From: an uncultured Bacteroidales bacterium
Lineage (GTDB): Bacteria; Bacteroidota; Bacteroidia; Bacteroidales; Muribaculaceae
Assembly: GCA_949123685.1 (NCBI GenBank)
Contig: CASBHZ010000038.1
Coordinates: 1 to 28,741, forward strand
DNA length: 28,741 nucleotides
Reading direction: 5' to 3'
In this document: positions 1 to 8,515 of the stretch, one piece after another
Position numbering within the stretch: position 1 is the stretch's first letter
Layout: the number at the start of each line of letters is the position of its first letter
Position numbers and translations under genes: made by a program
Notes under the pieces: generated by a model
Database searches by the model: none
What the model was told of the DNA's origin: nothing
The model's input: the letters and a program-made list of their open reading frames with translations, nothing else

Positions 1-26
1 GTAAAACACTTTAATATGTATACGAT

Positions 27-809
27 ATGGGCTTAGACATATATTCAGGAAAATTGACTCGTTACTACAGCCGTAACTGGAAAACCATCGTACAGCAGCT
101 GTCAGAGGAAAACGGGCAGAAATGCGTAATGACAGATGGTTGCGGTAATGAAATAAAACCCGTAGAAGACAAAAAAGAAATAGATCAAATACGGGAAGCA
201 GTCACCGAATGGGCTAAAAATATTGCTGCAGACATCGACATGCCACTTTCCTCACCATTATGGGACGAAACAACAGAATGCGACTATTATACCGACAGAC
301 CTGGTTGGGAAGCTTTCGGTGCATTGGTAATGTTACAGGCTTGTCTCTCTTTGAATCGTCCGGTGCCGGAATATTTAGAAAGCGGGTGGAGTGCCTTTGA
401 AGCTCCCGTAGTCCAAGAAGCTATGTCAAAGAAAATAACCAACTCATTGCTTTATGAGGTAGGCCTATGGCTACCGATTCCGGAGAAGGCTATTTTTGTA
501 ACTTTATACCCCACTGGTAATGAAGGCGCAATCTCCACAGTCTCACTTCTGAAACAGGAATTGGAAGAACTAAACCGACAGCTATGGAAAGCCGATGAAG
601 CTACTATTCTCTCTTGGCGAGACGATAAATTTTATGTTCCGGTAAAAACTAAAGAGCCTAAACTCCTTTTCGGATTCATTCGTAGGACAAACAAAACACC
701 GGAAGAGAAATACCGCACTGAAGATCTCGCACAATGTGCCTACTCTATGCTTTACCAAGCAGTCTGCTTTGCAGAAGAACACCAAGTCCCGATATTATTG
801 GATTATTAA
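27..809 (+). CDS. Hypothetical protein, 260 aa, soluble
   Basis: I do not recognise this family with certainty. The ORF is 260 aa, starts at ATG 27 and ends with TAA at 807-809. No signal peptide or membrane segment is visible. The N-terminus (MGLDIYSGKLTRYYSRNW) is distinctive, and the protein is acidic and rich in Trp and Tyr. Proteins with this kind of N-terminus may occur near Bacteroidales polymorphic toxins as immunity-like proteins, but nothing here shows that, and no toxin lies inside the window. The upstream region is cut by the window edge, so promoter and operon context are unknown. The stop codon lies inside the left end of the 155-bp repeat element. The next gene is convergent. 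Confidence 0.6.
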   Translation: MGLDIYSGKLTRYYSRNWKTIVQQLSEENGQKCVMTDGCGNEIKPVEDKKEIDQIREAVTEWAKNIAADIDMPLSSPLWDETTECDYYTDRPGWEAFGALVMLQACLSLNRPVPEYLESGWSAFEAPVVQEAMSKKITNSLLYEVGLWLPIPEKAIFVTLYPTGNEGAISTVSLLKQELEELNRQLWKADEATILSWRDDKFYVPVKTKEPKLLFGFIRRTNKTPEEKYRTEDLAQCAYSMLYQAVCFAEEHQVPILLDY

Positions 810-960
810 GAAGTTGTTTAAAAATAAAACTTAAATTTGGGGCGGCTCTCTTCAAGTTGAAATTCATTTGAGGAGAAGGAGCATAGCTCGCTATGCTCCT
901 TCTCCTCAAGAGGAAATCTGCGCCAAGCTTACGACCCCCAATTTTTAAACAGCTTCTTAA
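806..960. repeat. 155-bp palindromic element with 20-bp terminal inverted repeats
   Basis: The left end (806-825) and the complement of the right end (941-960) match at 19 of 20 positions, the difference being T or C in AAGAAGYTGTTTAAA. The match extends one more base each side. Inside sits a long perfect palindrome at 868-909, with 20-bp arms and a 2-base centre. It has no coding capacity. It lies between two convergent genes, and its ends overlap the stop codon of the left gene and the last codons of the right gene. No clear target-site duplication is visible. It resembles a MITE or REP/BIME-type element and may also act as a two-way terminator, although no U-tract follows the hairpin. Confidence 0.75.
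868..909. repeat. 42-bp perfect palindrome (hairpin or cruciform)
   Basis: The left arm, 868-887, begins TTGAGGAGAAGG. The right arm, 890-909, is its exact reverse complement, leaving only the 2-base centre TC at 888-889. It is the core of the 155-bp element. The arms would form a very stable RNA hairpin from either strand, but neither side carries the T-run expected of an intrinsic terminator. Confidence 0.85.
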
Positions 961-2044
961 TCCATAGGTAGTAACCTGTGATAGGTAGGCTTGCACCTAA
1001 TAAAGCTCCAAGAAACCATAATATACGGGTAAGAAGTCCTCCAAAATTACCTGTATGCATGGAATATATCCATCCTCTAAGCTTGTCGGCAGGGACTGAA
1101 TCGGCATATTTGATACTTGGTGTGATTTCTCCGGAGTTATGATCGTATACGTATGTGTCGGAGGCTCGTTCGTTGCCAATTGTTCCAAGTGTGACTGATG
1201 CGTTTTCCAATCCAATTGTTATCTGCGGGGCATCCGGATTCTGTGTTTTCAGTTCATTGTAAACCTGTTGCCAACATCCGAACTCGGAATGTTGGTGCTC
1301 TCTTTTAATATGTCCTTTCTTATCGATAGTGTTATTCCGTAAGTTTCGTGGAGTATATTCCACCCCACATACGGTATAGAATGCTGTGCGATACCAGTTG
1401 AATGACCATGTTAGACCGGTCAGTGCCATTATAAGGACAACAATGAAGGCATACATTCCACCGGCTACGTGGAAACTTCTCCAAAAGCCTCGCCAACCTT
1501 TTTTTGTAGTTATGGCAAGACTGCGTATTAATCCGTTATGTAATCTTGGCAACCATATCACAACTCCTGAAATGAGGGCAATTACAAATATGATTGTAGA
1601 TATTCCAACTATGAGTTTGCCAATTTTTATTCCATCGCCACGAGGGTTGGCGCTGTCAAGCAACCAGCGATGAAGCTTGAACATCGTCCCGAAGAAACCG
1701 ATGCGTTCGTATTTGCCGGTAATTTTACCGGAATATTGGTCGATAAATACCGAAGCACGACGAGGTTTAGACAGGTTGACCTGATAAGTGCGGTTTTTAT
1801 CGGCAAAAACCGTTACTCCTGTGATAGACACTGAATCCGGCAATGATGCTTTAACGGTTTCCATAAGAACGCTCATGGAGATTGGTTCTTTTTCCGCAGA
1901 AGTAACATAATAGACATCACTCTTGATGCTCCGGGTAATCTCCGGCTCAAAGACGAGCATCGCACCTGAGAAACATATCAGGGTTATGATGATGCCGAAA
2001 GGCACTGACAGCCAAAGATGTATCTTGTGAAAAAGTTTTATCAT
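929..2044 (-). CDS. xusC: PepSY-associated membrane protein, XusC-like
   Basis: This is an inner-membrane protein of the PepSY_TM family, 371 aa from ATG at 2044. The frame is open back to a TTG at 2065, but that start would overlap the upstream gene. Four membrane segments are visible: residues about 8-30, a pair in the middle (IGKLIVGISTIIFVIALISG and MYAFIVVLIMALTGLTW), and one near the C-terminus. Conserved membrane-flanking histidines appear in KIHLWLS, KLHRWLL and SFHVAGG. In characterised systems, a PepSY protein next to a receptor and a DUF4374 lipoprotein serves siderophore iron uptake (XusABC of Bacteroides thetaiotaomicron). The start lies 4 bp after the stop of the DUF4374 gene. 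The last eight residues, KLFKNWGS, are encoded by the end of the 155-bp repeat element, which is unusual. Confidence 0.8.
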   Translation of the reverse strand: MIKLFHKIHLWLSVPFGIIITLICFSGAMLVFEPEITRSIKSDVYYVTSAEKEPISMSVLMETVKASLPDSVSITGVTVFADKNRTYQVNLSKPRRASVFIDQYSGKITGKYERIGFFGTMFKLHRWLLDSANPRGDGIKIGKLIVGISTIIFVIALISGVVIWLPRLHNGLIRSLAITTKKGWRGFWRSFHVAGGMYAFIVVLIMALTGLTWSFNWYRTAFYTVCGVEYTPRNLRNNTIDKKGHIKREHQHSEFGCWQQVYNELKTQNPDAPQITIGLENASVTLGTIGNERASDTYVYDHNSGEITPSIKYADSVPADKLRGWIYSMHTGNFGGLLTRILWFLGALLGASLPITGYYLWIKKLFKNWGS

Positions 2045-2048
2045 GTGC

Positions 2049-3446
2049 TCATTTTTTTGTTTCAAGGAATCCGAATCCGGTAATTTCTGTAGCTTCTACA
2101 GTCAAGCCTTTTGTCGCAATTGCCGTCGAGGGATCAATACGGTAAATAGCCGGATAATTGTTTTCGACATTGATGGCGATATATACTGCCCCGTCATGTA
2201 CATATACAGTTTTTCCGAACGAGGATATGCCGGCAGGGAGATTCTTTACGAAAGTAAGTTTCTTTGTGTCTGCGTCAAAGACAGCAAGATCGGTGGCTAC
2301 AAACCCTTCTTGAGAAAGAGGACGGTCATACATAATAAGAAGGAACCTATTACCCCCGGCAGGTGAGCAACGCATGAACGAACGACCTTCGGCTTGTTCT
2401 TCGATGTCGCAATAGTAATTGTCAAACTCAGTCTTTCCGGCAGGGATACGCACAACTCCGGCAGGATGCTTGGTTTGCTGACGGGGATCGGTCATAGTCT
2501 TGGCGTATGATGGCGAGAATACATATATGTCGCCATTGTCGGCAGCCCACACAGTCTGATAGTATTGCGACTTGAATCGTCCACACGGATAACTGATTTT
2601 GTCGGACTTGATTAGGGTCGGATTGATCATGTCGGAACTGTTGAAAATTGCAACCCATCCTTCATCGGGATATTGGGTCCACTGTAGCTCCCCTTTCTTG
2701 TAGCTGCTGCTGTTGGAACCGCCGTCAGCTGTCTTCACGAGGTCTTCGTAACCCTTGCGTATCCACTTGCCTCCGTCAATCGCCGCTCCATACTGACTCA
2801 AACCCATTGGAACAGCTCCTGTGTAGATCTTGTTTCCGCTCTGTTGGATGCCTGCGAGTGTAACATATTCTCCATTGCCAAGGAAGTTTTCCACAGAATA
2901 CGCACCGGTGGAGGTATCATTGTTTTTAGACGTTTCTGCATCTACGTTGAGATACGAGAGAAGTAGGGTTTTGGGAAGATAGCCATTAGCGTCAGCCTGT
3001 GTGTCCGGTCCGTTGCCGGTTGACATTGACATGATGTAGCTGTCGTAAATGCCATAGGAGGTGAAACGGCTTATTTTATATTCCATATCCCGAGGCTGAA
3101 CAGACCCGGTCCGGTCAAGGAAATAGCTTCGTGTTGTGCCTGCATTGCCTTGGTTATAGGTAAGGGCATATAGATAGTCCTGACCATGGAAAACCCATTG
3201 GCTTGCCCCGTCGTTGATCAGACCGTTCCTTTCTGCCGACAGGACACCTCCGTCAAGTGTCTCTGATGTGAGAAGCACATAAGATGTAGCGTTTGATCCT
3301 TGCACGGAAGCTGAGATCACAAATTTACCCTCTTCCGCAGTGCCTGTGTTCCCATCTCTATTGGGTTCATCGGATTCTGAGCATGATGTGAGAGCCAAAG
3401 GCACTGCAAGCGTGGTAAATACGCTTAATATAAAAACTTTTTTCAT
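2049..3446 (-). CDS. xusB: DUF4374 surface lipoprotein, XusB-like siderophore-binding protein
   Basis: This 465-aa lipoprotein has a signal peptide ending in the lipobox LTSC, with the lipidated cysteine at residue 22. The residues after it (SESDEP) are acidic, as in Bacteroidetes lipoprotein export signals, so surface exposure is likely. The rest carries repeated short beta-strand motifs fitting the beta-propeller-like DUF4374 fold, with stretches such as [17 protein letters not shown] and [18 protein letters not shown]. XusB, the characterised DUF4374 protein, binds siderophores at the cell surface and works with its receptor. Here the gene sits between the TonB receptor (21 bp upstream) and the PepSY gene. 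The ligand is not readable from sequence. Confidence 0.82.
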   Translation of the reverse strand: MKKVFILSVFTTLAVPLALTSCSESDEPNRDGNTGTAEEGKFVISASVQGSNATSYVLLTSETLDGGVLSAERNGLINDGASQWVFHGQDYLYALTYNQGNAGTTRSYFLDRTGSVQPRDMEYKISRFTSYGIYDSYIMSMSTGNGPDTQADANGYLPKTLLLSYLNVDAETSKNNDTSTGAYSVENFLGNGEYVTLAGIQQSGNKIYTGAVPMGLSQYGAAIDGGKWIRKGYEDLVKTADGGSNSSSYKKGELQWTQYPDEGWVAIFNSSDMINPTLIKSDKISYPCGRFKSQYYQTVWAADNGDIYVFSPSYAKTMTDPRQQTKHPAGVVRIPAGKTEFDNYYCDIEEQAEGRSFMRCSPAGGNRFLLIMYDRPLSQEGFVATDLAVFDADTKKLTFVKNLPAGISSFGKTVYVHDGAVYIAINVENNYPAIYRIDPSTAIATKGLTVEATEITGFGFLETKK

Positions 3447-3467
3447 TATTGTGTATTTTAATTTTTG

Positions 3468-5843
3468 TTACTTACTATCAAAATAAATTCTTATTTTGCC
3501 ATAGAATGCGCGTCCTGCTTTCTGAAGGCTGAAGTTGTCATATAGTTTGGCGTTAGTAAAATTGCGACATTCAAATGATATGTTGTATCTCCCTTTCTTA
3601 ATTCCATACGATAATGTCAGATTGTGCTCAAACTGATTAGGCACCATATAGTCGTTATTATTTGAACCGATGTTGGACGCATAATAACAGAATTTGTGAG
3701 TGTACCGGTTATCGTAGGTGATTGTAAGCACATTTTGCTTTCCTCCCAATCCATGCCAGTAGAAATTTACATCTGAATCGGTGAACAAATATGGAAGATT
3801 GGGCATACGTTCGCGATAGGCGATATTGGCTACCGAACTTCCCATGGCTGTCTTCATGTTATCGCGTACATTCATCTGTGTGAAATTCCCTCCTAAACTT
3901 AGCCATTTTGAAAAACTGTAGCGAGCCGCGACACTTATGCCTTTAGTGTCAACCTTTCCATAATTGGCGTATGTCGCGGCTGATTTACCTCCACTGAGCG
4001 ACAGGATATTACGCTGTATGTAGTCGCGGGTGTCACGGTAGATAAATCCGGCTTCTACATAGATTATGTTGTTACCGAATGAAGCGTTGTAGCTGAGGTT
4101 AAGATTGACATTGTGGCTCAACTCCGGTTTTAGTGCCATTTCACCTACTTCAAGGTCTTCATCACCGAACATCTCTTCTATTGTAGGAAGTCTGTATGCC
4201 TTCTCATAAGAAGCCTTCAACTGAAGTCCAAGCGGCATGAACCATGTCCCTGCCACGCCGTAACCGAAGGCGTTGACGGATCGGGAACTTTTTACATATT
4301 TATCCTGTGCCGCAGTGGTAGCCATCGGTCCCGATACATACTGATGATATTGTTTCCCGAATGCCGTAATATTGAGTTTTGAGTTAGGCATATATCTATA
4401 GGAAACCCCGATGATATTCTTGTTAGTCACTTTGGCGATTTCATCACTGCTCACTATGGCTGCCGAAAGATTGTCGTTAAAGCGGTTAAAAGCATTGAAA
4501 ACATTGTTTACCGTAAACAGATGGTTTTCATTGAGGCGGTAATTGGTGGTAAAAGTTGCCGACCAGTTATTATTGTTGGCACGTGAGTTTTGATAAGACT
4601 GTTCACCGGGGGTGTTGAGTTTTTCGGTTTCTCCACGCCAATTGTACTTTACAGATGCCGTATCTACATTCACCGTTGCATTCCTATTGTAATTGGCATT
4701 TAGAGATATATCGAGACCGCGTGTGAATATATTGCGTTTGCCATATTCAACTGAACCTATAAGCGAATGTCCGCGACGGTGTTTCTGCCCGTATACAATT
4801 TCTTGACGTACACCGGTCTGTATCTCCTTATACATATGCGAATACGTGAATCCTGCCAGCAGACGGTCTGCCCACGGCTTGTTGACAAAACCGAATTTCG
4901 CAATTATGGCTTCGTTGTGATAAGTGTCGTTGAAGCGACGGACATGTTCAAGCTTTTTGCGATTAATGGCTCCTGTGCTAAAATCTTCAACCGGTGAATC
5001 CACCCAATAATTATTGTCGGAATAATTCTGAAACGCGTTGATTTCATACTTAAAACCATTGTTTAGAGTCTGACCAAAGTTTACATTACTCTTGTGGGTA
5101 TTAAAGGAACCATAGGAATAAGATGCATCCAGGAACCAGTGTCGCCGATGCTTTGGCGTAACAATATTTATTATTCCCCCTATGGCGTCCGCGCCGAAGC
5201 CTACCGGTACCACCCCGCGATATACCTCAATGCGTTCTGCAAAGTTTACCGGTATATTGTTGAGCCCGAAAGAACTTCCGACTCCCTCTTGAGGCACACC
5301 GTCTATAAATATTTTTACATGTTTCCCACTGAAGCCGTCCATTGTAACCGCCATGTCAGACCCGACACCGCCACTTTCGCGGATTTTCATACCGGGTGCT
5401 TTTGCCAGTGCTTCACTCAATGTCTTGGTTGTATTTACAAATTCTGTTGCGTTTACGGCTGTTGCATTGAATGCAGAGTTCCTTACCTTGCTTAAAGTAT
5501 TGCCTACAACTATCACCTCGGCAAGCTCCGTGACCGGTTTTAACTTTACGGTCAGCTCAGTATGTTCGTCTGCATTTATTTGTATTGTTGATTCTTTGGG
5601 TTCATAACCTACTGACGTAAAAACAACAATATATTTCCCTGCAGGCACTTTGATATGGTATATTCCTTTTTCATCGGCAGACCCGGAATAATTTGTTCCT
5701 TTCAGGTATATGGTGGCATAATCAATCGGGGTGCCGTCTGTTGATGTCACGATACCGGAGACTATGCCGGAAATTTCCCGTGCCTCGGTGATCGTGGCAC
5801 TGAATATTGAGATCAATGATACTATTAAAATTCTAAAAATCAT
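3468..5843 (-). CDS. xusA: TonB-dependent outer-membrane receptor, XusA-like
   Basis: This 791-aa receptor starts with a signal peptide (MIFRILIVSLISIFSATITEA). A carboxypeptidase-regulatory-like beta domain follows at about residues 25-105. The plug domain is at about 115-235, with the typical stretches VNTTKTLSEALAKAPG, IFIDGVPQEGVG and ERIEVYRG. The remainder is a 22-strand-type barrel ending in a charged, Tyr- and Phe-containing last strand. At about 790 aa and without a SusD partner it fits siderophore or metal receptors better than SusC glycan receptors. It is the first gene of the operon with the DUF4374 lipoprotein and PepSY protein, the xusABC arrangement. A hemerythrin-LuxR regulator is divergent. 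Confidence 0.85.
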   Translation of the reverse strand: MIFRILIVSLISIFSATITEAREISGIVSGIVTSTDGTPIDYATIYLKGTNYSGSADEKGIYHIKVPAGKYIVVFTSVGYEPKESTIQINADEHTELTVKLKPVTELAEVIVVGNTLSKVRNSAFNATAVNATEFVNTTKTLSEALAKAPGMKIRESGGVGSDMAVTMDGFSGKHVKIFIDGVPQEGVGSSFGLNNIPVNFAERIEVYRGVVPVGFGADAIGGIINIVTPKHRRHWFLDASYSYGSFNTHKSNVNFGQTLNNGFKYEINAFQNYSDNNYWVDSPVEDFSTGAINRKKLEHVRRFNDTYHNEAIIAKFGFVNKPWADRLLAGFTYSHMYKEIQTGVRQEIVYGQKHRRGHSLIGSVEYGKRNIFTRGLDISLNANYNRNATVNVDTASVKYNWRGETEKLNTPGEQSYQNSRANNNNWSATFTTNYRLNENHLFTVNNVFNAFNRFNDNLSAAIVSSDEIAKVTNKNIIGVSYRYMPNSKLNITAFGKQYHQYVSGPMATTAAQDKYVKSSRSVNAFGYGVAGTWFMPLGLQLKASYEKAYRLPTIEEMFGDEDLEVGEMALKPELSHNVNLNLSYNASFGNNIIYVEAGFIYRDTRDYIQRNILSLSGGKSAATYANYGKVDTKGISVAARYSFSKWLSLGGNFTQMNVRDNMKTAMGSSVANIAYRERMPNLPYLFTDSDVNFYWHGLGGKQNVLTITYDNRYTHKFCYYASNIGSNNNDYMVPNQFEHNLTLSYGIKKGRYNISFECRNFTNAKLYDNFSLQKAGRAFYGKIRIYFDSK

Positions 5844-5862
5844 GTCATATATAATTTGGATG

Positions 5863-5870
5863 CAAAATTA
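5863..5870 (-). promoter_or_regulatory. Probable promoter -7 box for the xus-type operon
   Basis: On the minus strand this reads TAATTTTG, matching the Bacteroidetes -7 consensus TAnnTTTG. It would place transcription start about 13 bp before the receptor ATG at 5843. No good TTG -33 element is visible at the right distance, which may mean an activator is needed. The same octamer recurs upstream of the P-type ATPase (21479-21486) and of tamL (25434-25441). Confidence 0.45.
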
Positions 5871-6016
5871 CTGCCGTATAGAAAAATAGGAAATACCTAA
5901 AATTTGGAGAAATTTCGCTTGTATTTACACAGACGATATACTAAAAATAGGATACATTCTGTTCGTGAATCATAGTTTAGACATATCTTATGGTGGATTT
6001 TAACTATTTTGGGGTA

Positions 6017-6047
6017 TTGTGAGATTTTTAGATTGTCCGTAACTTTG
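6017..6047 (+). promoter_or_regulatory. Promoter of the hemerythrin-LuxR regulator gene
   Basis: TAACTTTG at 6040-6047 is an exact TAnnTTTG -7 box. TTG at 6017-6019 lies 20 bp upstream, the usual -33 spacing in Bacteroidetes. The predicted transcript start is near 6052, giving a leader of about 45 bases that contains the boundary repeat ACAGCTTCTTAAA. The 254-bp divergent region (5844-6097) holds this promoter, the receptor promoter and two copies of AAAAATAGGA. Confidence 0.65.
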
Positions 6048-6097
6048 TATGTGTTGAAGTGACTCAGACAGCTTCTTAAACCTTTTACGAAAACCCA

Positions 6098-7051
6098 ATG
6101 TATAAATATTCTGCAACATATACATCAGATAACCGTGTCCGGGACATTTTGGAGGATAATAGCCAGTTGCTATTGGTGTTAAACCGTTTCAAAATCCCTT
6201 TTGGATTCGGGAACAGTACTATTGAAGATATATGTGCTGACAATAAAATAGATACATCCACCTTTTTGGCGGTTGCAAACATAGTAAGCGGCAGATCTGT
6301 GTCTGATGCCTCGGTGCGCCTTCCTGATTTGATGGGATATCTGCGACATTCCCATTCTTATATTCTGGATTTCAGTTTGCCGAACATTAGGGATATACTT
6401 ATTAAAGGAGTCCATCAGTCGCAGCTTGACAATGTTGCATTGCTTATAATAAAGTTCTTTGATGAATATATGGAAGAAGTCCACAATCATATGGACTATG
6501 AGGATAATGTGGTTTTTCCTTATATAGAACAATTGCAAAACGGAATCATATCTTCCGAGTTTAGGATCGATGACTTTGCAGACCACCACGATAGTGCAGT
6601 GTTGAAACTTAATGAACTTAAAGATATATTTCTACAGCATTATGCGCTTCCGAACACGCGTTTGTTGAGCAAAGCCCTTATTCATATATCTGAATGTGGA
6701 GATGATCTTGTGTCTCATTGCGAAATTGAAGACAAACTGCTTGTACCTGCTGTGAAAAAGTTGGAAGCAACGGTATTCAAAAAGGTTGGAAACAGGAAGC
6801 CGGTGAAAGCACAAAACTTTTCTTCGGAACGATTCGAGGCACTAAGCGAGCGCGAGAAAGAAATAATCCGTCTTGTTTCTCACGGATTATCCAATAAAGA
6901 GATTGCCGACAGATTGTGTCTATCGTTTCATACTATTACAACATACCGGAAGAATATAACTTCCAAACTTAATATTCATTCGTCGGCAGCTCTTACCATA
7001 TTCGCGATACTCCATAATATAGTTGATCCGAAAGAGATTGAATTGAAATAG
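6098..7051 (+). CDS. Hemerythrin-domain LuxR-family transcriptional regulator
   Basis: This 317-aa protein has three parts. Residues about 20-65 resemble the ScdA/YtfE N-terminal domain (DUF542), but the usual Cys pair is replaced (IPFGFGNS). Residues about 80-225 form a hemerythrin-like four-helix bundle with His84, His106, His131 with Glu135 (HMDYE), His163/164, and His207 with Glu211 (HCEIE), close in position and pattern to the di-iron ligands of RIC/YtfE proteins. Residues about 247-305 are a GerE/LuxR helix-turn-helix (LSEREKEIIRLVSHGLSNKEIA). It is therefore probably a cytoplasmic regulator sensing oxygen, nitric oxide, redox state or iron through a di-iron centre. It is divergent from the xus-type operon and is a likely regulator of it (inference). 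Confidence 0.85.
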   Translation: MYKYSATYTSDNRVRDILEDNSQLLLVLNRFKIPFGFGNSTIEDICADNKIDTSTFLAVANIVSGRSVSDASVRLPDLMGYLRHSHSYILDFSLPNIRDILIKGVHQSQLDNVALLIIKFFDEYMEEVHNHMDYEDNVVFPYIEQLQNGIISSEFRIDDFADHHDSAVLKLNELKDIFLQHYALPNTRLLSKALIHISECGDDLVSHCEIEDKLLVPAVKKLEATVFKKVGNRKPVKAQNFSSERFEALSEREKEIIRLVSHGLSNKEIADRLCLSFHTITTYRKNITSKLNIHSSAALTIFAILHNIVDPKEIELK

Positions 7052-7077
7052 TTACTAATCCACGTGTTAAAATTATT

Positions 7078-7230
7078 AACTCCAACCATTTTACAACCAA
7101 ATGACAACCACTTTCCAATGCTTTAACTAATAGTAACAAAAGATGTGAATTAATAGTCTTGATTGATGGATTGACAGTCTTGATAGATTAGATAAAAGTG
7201 GTTGTTATGTGGTTGTAAGTGGTTGGAGTT
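7078..7230. repeat. Nested inverted repeat in a convergent intergenic region
   Basis: The arms 7078-7113 and 7196-7230 are reverse complements with about three mismatches and one gap. Each arm is itself built of three copies of a 10-11-bp unit (GTGGTTG at 7198, 7209 and 7219; CAACC-type units in the other arm). The 82-bp centre holds two near-identical 13-mers starting AGTCTTGAT at 7155 and 7176, 21 bp apart. No ORF or U-run lies in it. It fills the 201-bp space between the regulator gene and the GTPase gene, which converge on it. Confidence 0.75.
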
Positions 7231-7252
7231 TAAATTGTGGTTTGCCGGGATA

Positions 7253-8491
7253 TCAATGGGATTCGAGGCAGGCATCGAGGGCGGAGGCGAGGTTATCCCG
7301 GTCAAGATCCCTTCCGATGAAGACGAGCTTGATCATGCGGTCGCCATATTCTTCATCCCAGTCGCGGCGAAGCCCCGGCTCCCGAGCCATCAACGCCATT
7401 AGTTCCTCTTCGGGTGCAGTGGCATACCAATAGCCGGCTTCCTTGAGGTTTTTCTGAACACCTGCCTGCTCGAACAGTAGCGACATGTCGCGGTTGTGAC
7501 TGAAATACAATACTCCTTTGGTGCGTATTATATTGGCATGCCAGTCAAGATTCACGAACCTGTCAAATTTTTCAAAATTGAACGGACGGCGACGGAAATA
7601 GACATATGTGCCAATGCCATATTCCTCAGCTTCACCTTCTTCGTGATGATGGTGATGATGGCAGTGTTCATGGTGGCAATCGTCATGTTCGTGATGATGC
7701 TCATGATGATGTTCATGAGCATGATGGTGAAGACTTTCTTGCTCTTTTGCCGGTTTTTCGATTTCCTGTACCCATGTTGCTGAGGTTGCGACATTTTCAA
7801 AATCAAAAAGGGATGTATTGACAATCCGGTTCAGGTCAACATCGCAATAGTCGCATTCAATTATTGATGCTTTCGGTTGCAAGGCACGGATTACAGCCTT
7901 TATATGGGCGGCTTCGTCTTTGGAAACTTCCGACACCTTGTTGAGGAGTATGATATTGCAAAATTCAATCTGTTCTATTATGAGGTTCTCTATATCTTCC
8001 TCTCCAATTTTACTCCTGTCAAGATTCTCTCCGCATCCGAACTCACTTTTCATGCGTAAGGCGTCAACGACGGTTACTATCGCATCAAGGCGTGGACGGA
8101 TAATGTCTGTGCGTGCAGGGTTTATCATCTGTTCCATCGAGCATATGGTCTGGGCGATAGGAGCCGGTTCGCATACACCGCTTGCTTCGATTACGATATA
8201 GTCGAAACGAGCCGATTCGATGAGGTCTGAAATCTGTTTGATAAGATCAGTGCGGAGTGTGCAGCATATGCACCCGTTTTGCAACGCCACGAGGTCACCC
8301 GATTCGTCTTGCCCTACGACACCCCCTTTCTGAATCAAGTCGGCATCAATGTTCACTTCCCCTATGTCATTTACTATCACGGCGAAGCGTATGCCTCGTT
8401 CGTTAGAGAGTATGTTGTTTAGGAGTGTTGTCTTGCCGCTCCCAAGATAACCGGTGAGCAGCAGGACGGGTATTTCATTATTATCTTTCAT
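7253..8491 (-). CDS. COG0523 (CobW-family) GTPase, probable zinc metallochaperone
   Basis: This G3E-family GTPase is 412 aa from ATG at 8491; the open frame runs to a TTG at 8527, but that extension lies across a hairpin and looks like leader. It has a Walker A GYLGSGKTT at residues 14-22, the metal-binding CICC motif at 74-77, and a CobW C-terminal domain ending in FIGRDLDRDNL. Between the domains is a histidine cluster of roughly 30 residues with more than 15 His, as in zinc-handling members (ZagA, ZigA, YjiA types). COG0523 proteins bind metal and GTP and deliver metal to client proteins. Zinc is the most likely metal, but cobalt or nickel cannot be excluded. An 18-bp palindrome lies upstream. 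Confidence 0.85.
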   Translation of the reverse strand: MKDNNEIPVLLLTGYLGSGKTTLLNNILSNERGIRFAVIVNDIGEVNIDADLIQKGGVVGQDESGDLVALQNGCICCTLRTDLIKQISDLIESARFDYIVIEASGVCEPAPIAQTICSMEQMINPARTDIIRPRLDAIVTVVDALRMKSEFGCGENLDRSKIGEEDIENLIIEQIEFCNIILLNKVSEVSKDEAAHIKAVIRALQPKASIIECDYCDVDLNRIVNTSLFDFENVATSATWVQEIEKPAKEQESLHHHAHEHHHEHHHEHDDCHHEHCHHHHHHEEGEAEEYGIGTYVYFRRRPFNFEKFDRFVNLDWHANIIRTKGVLYFSHNRDMSLLFEQAGVQKNLKEAGYWYATAPEEELMALMAREPGLRRDWDEEYGDRMIKLVFIGRDLDRDNLASALDACLESH

Positions 8492-8515
8492 TACCTTGTT
8501 TATTTGTTTGTAAAA

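Noticed and set aside
7078..7230. CRISPR-like array
   Set aside because: Repeat units are only 7-11 bp, inverted between arms, and have no spacers of uniform length and no cas genes nearby.
7496..7821. Open frames on the plus strand opposite the histidine-rich part of the GTPase
   Set aside because: They are shadows of the His-codon-rich coding strand; the Met/Val- and Asp/His-rich translations look like no real protein.
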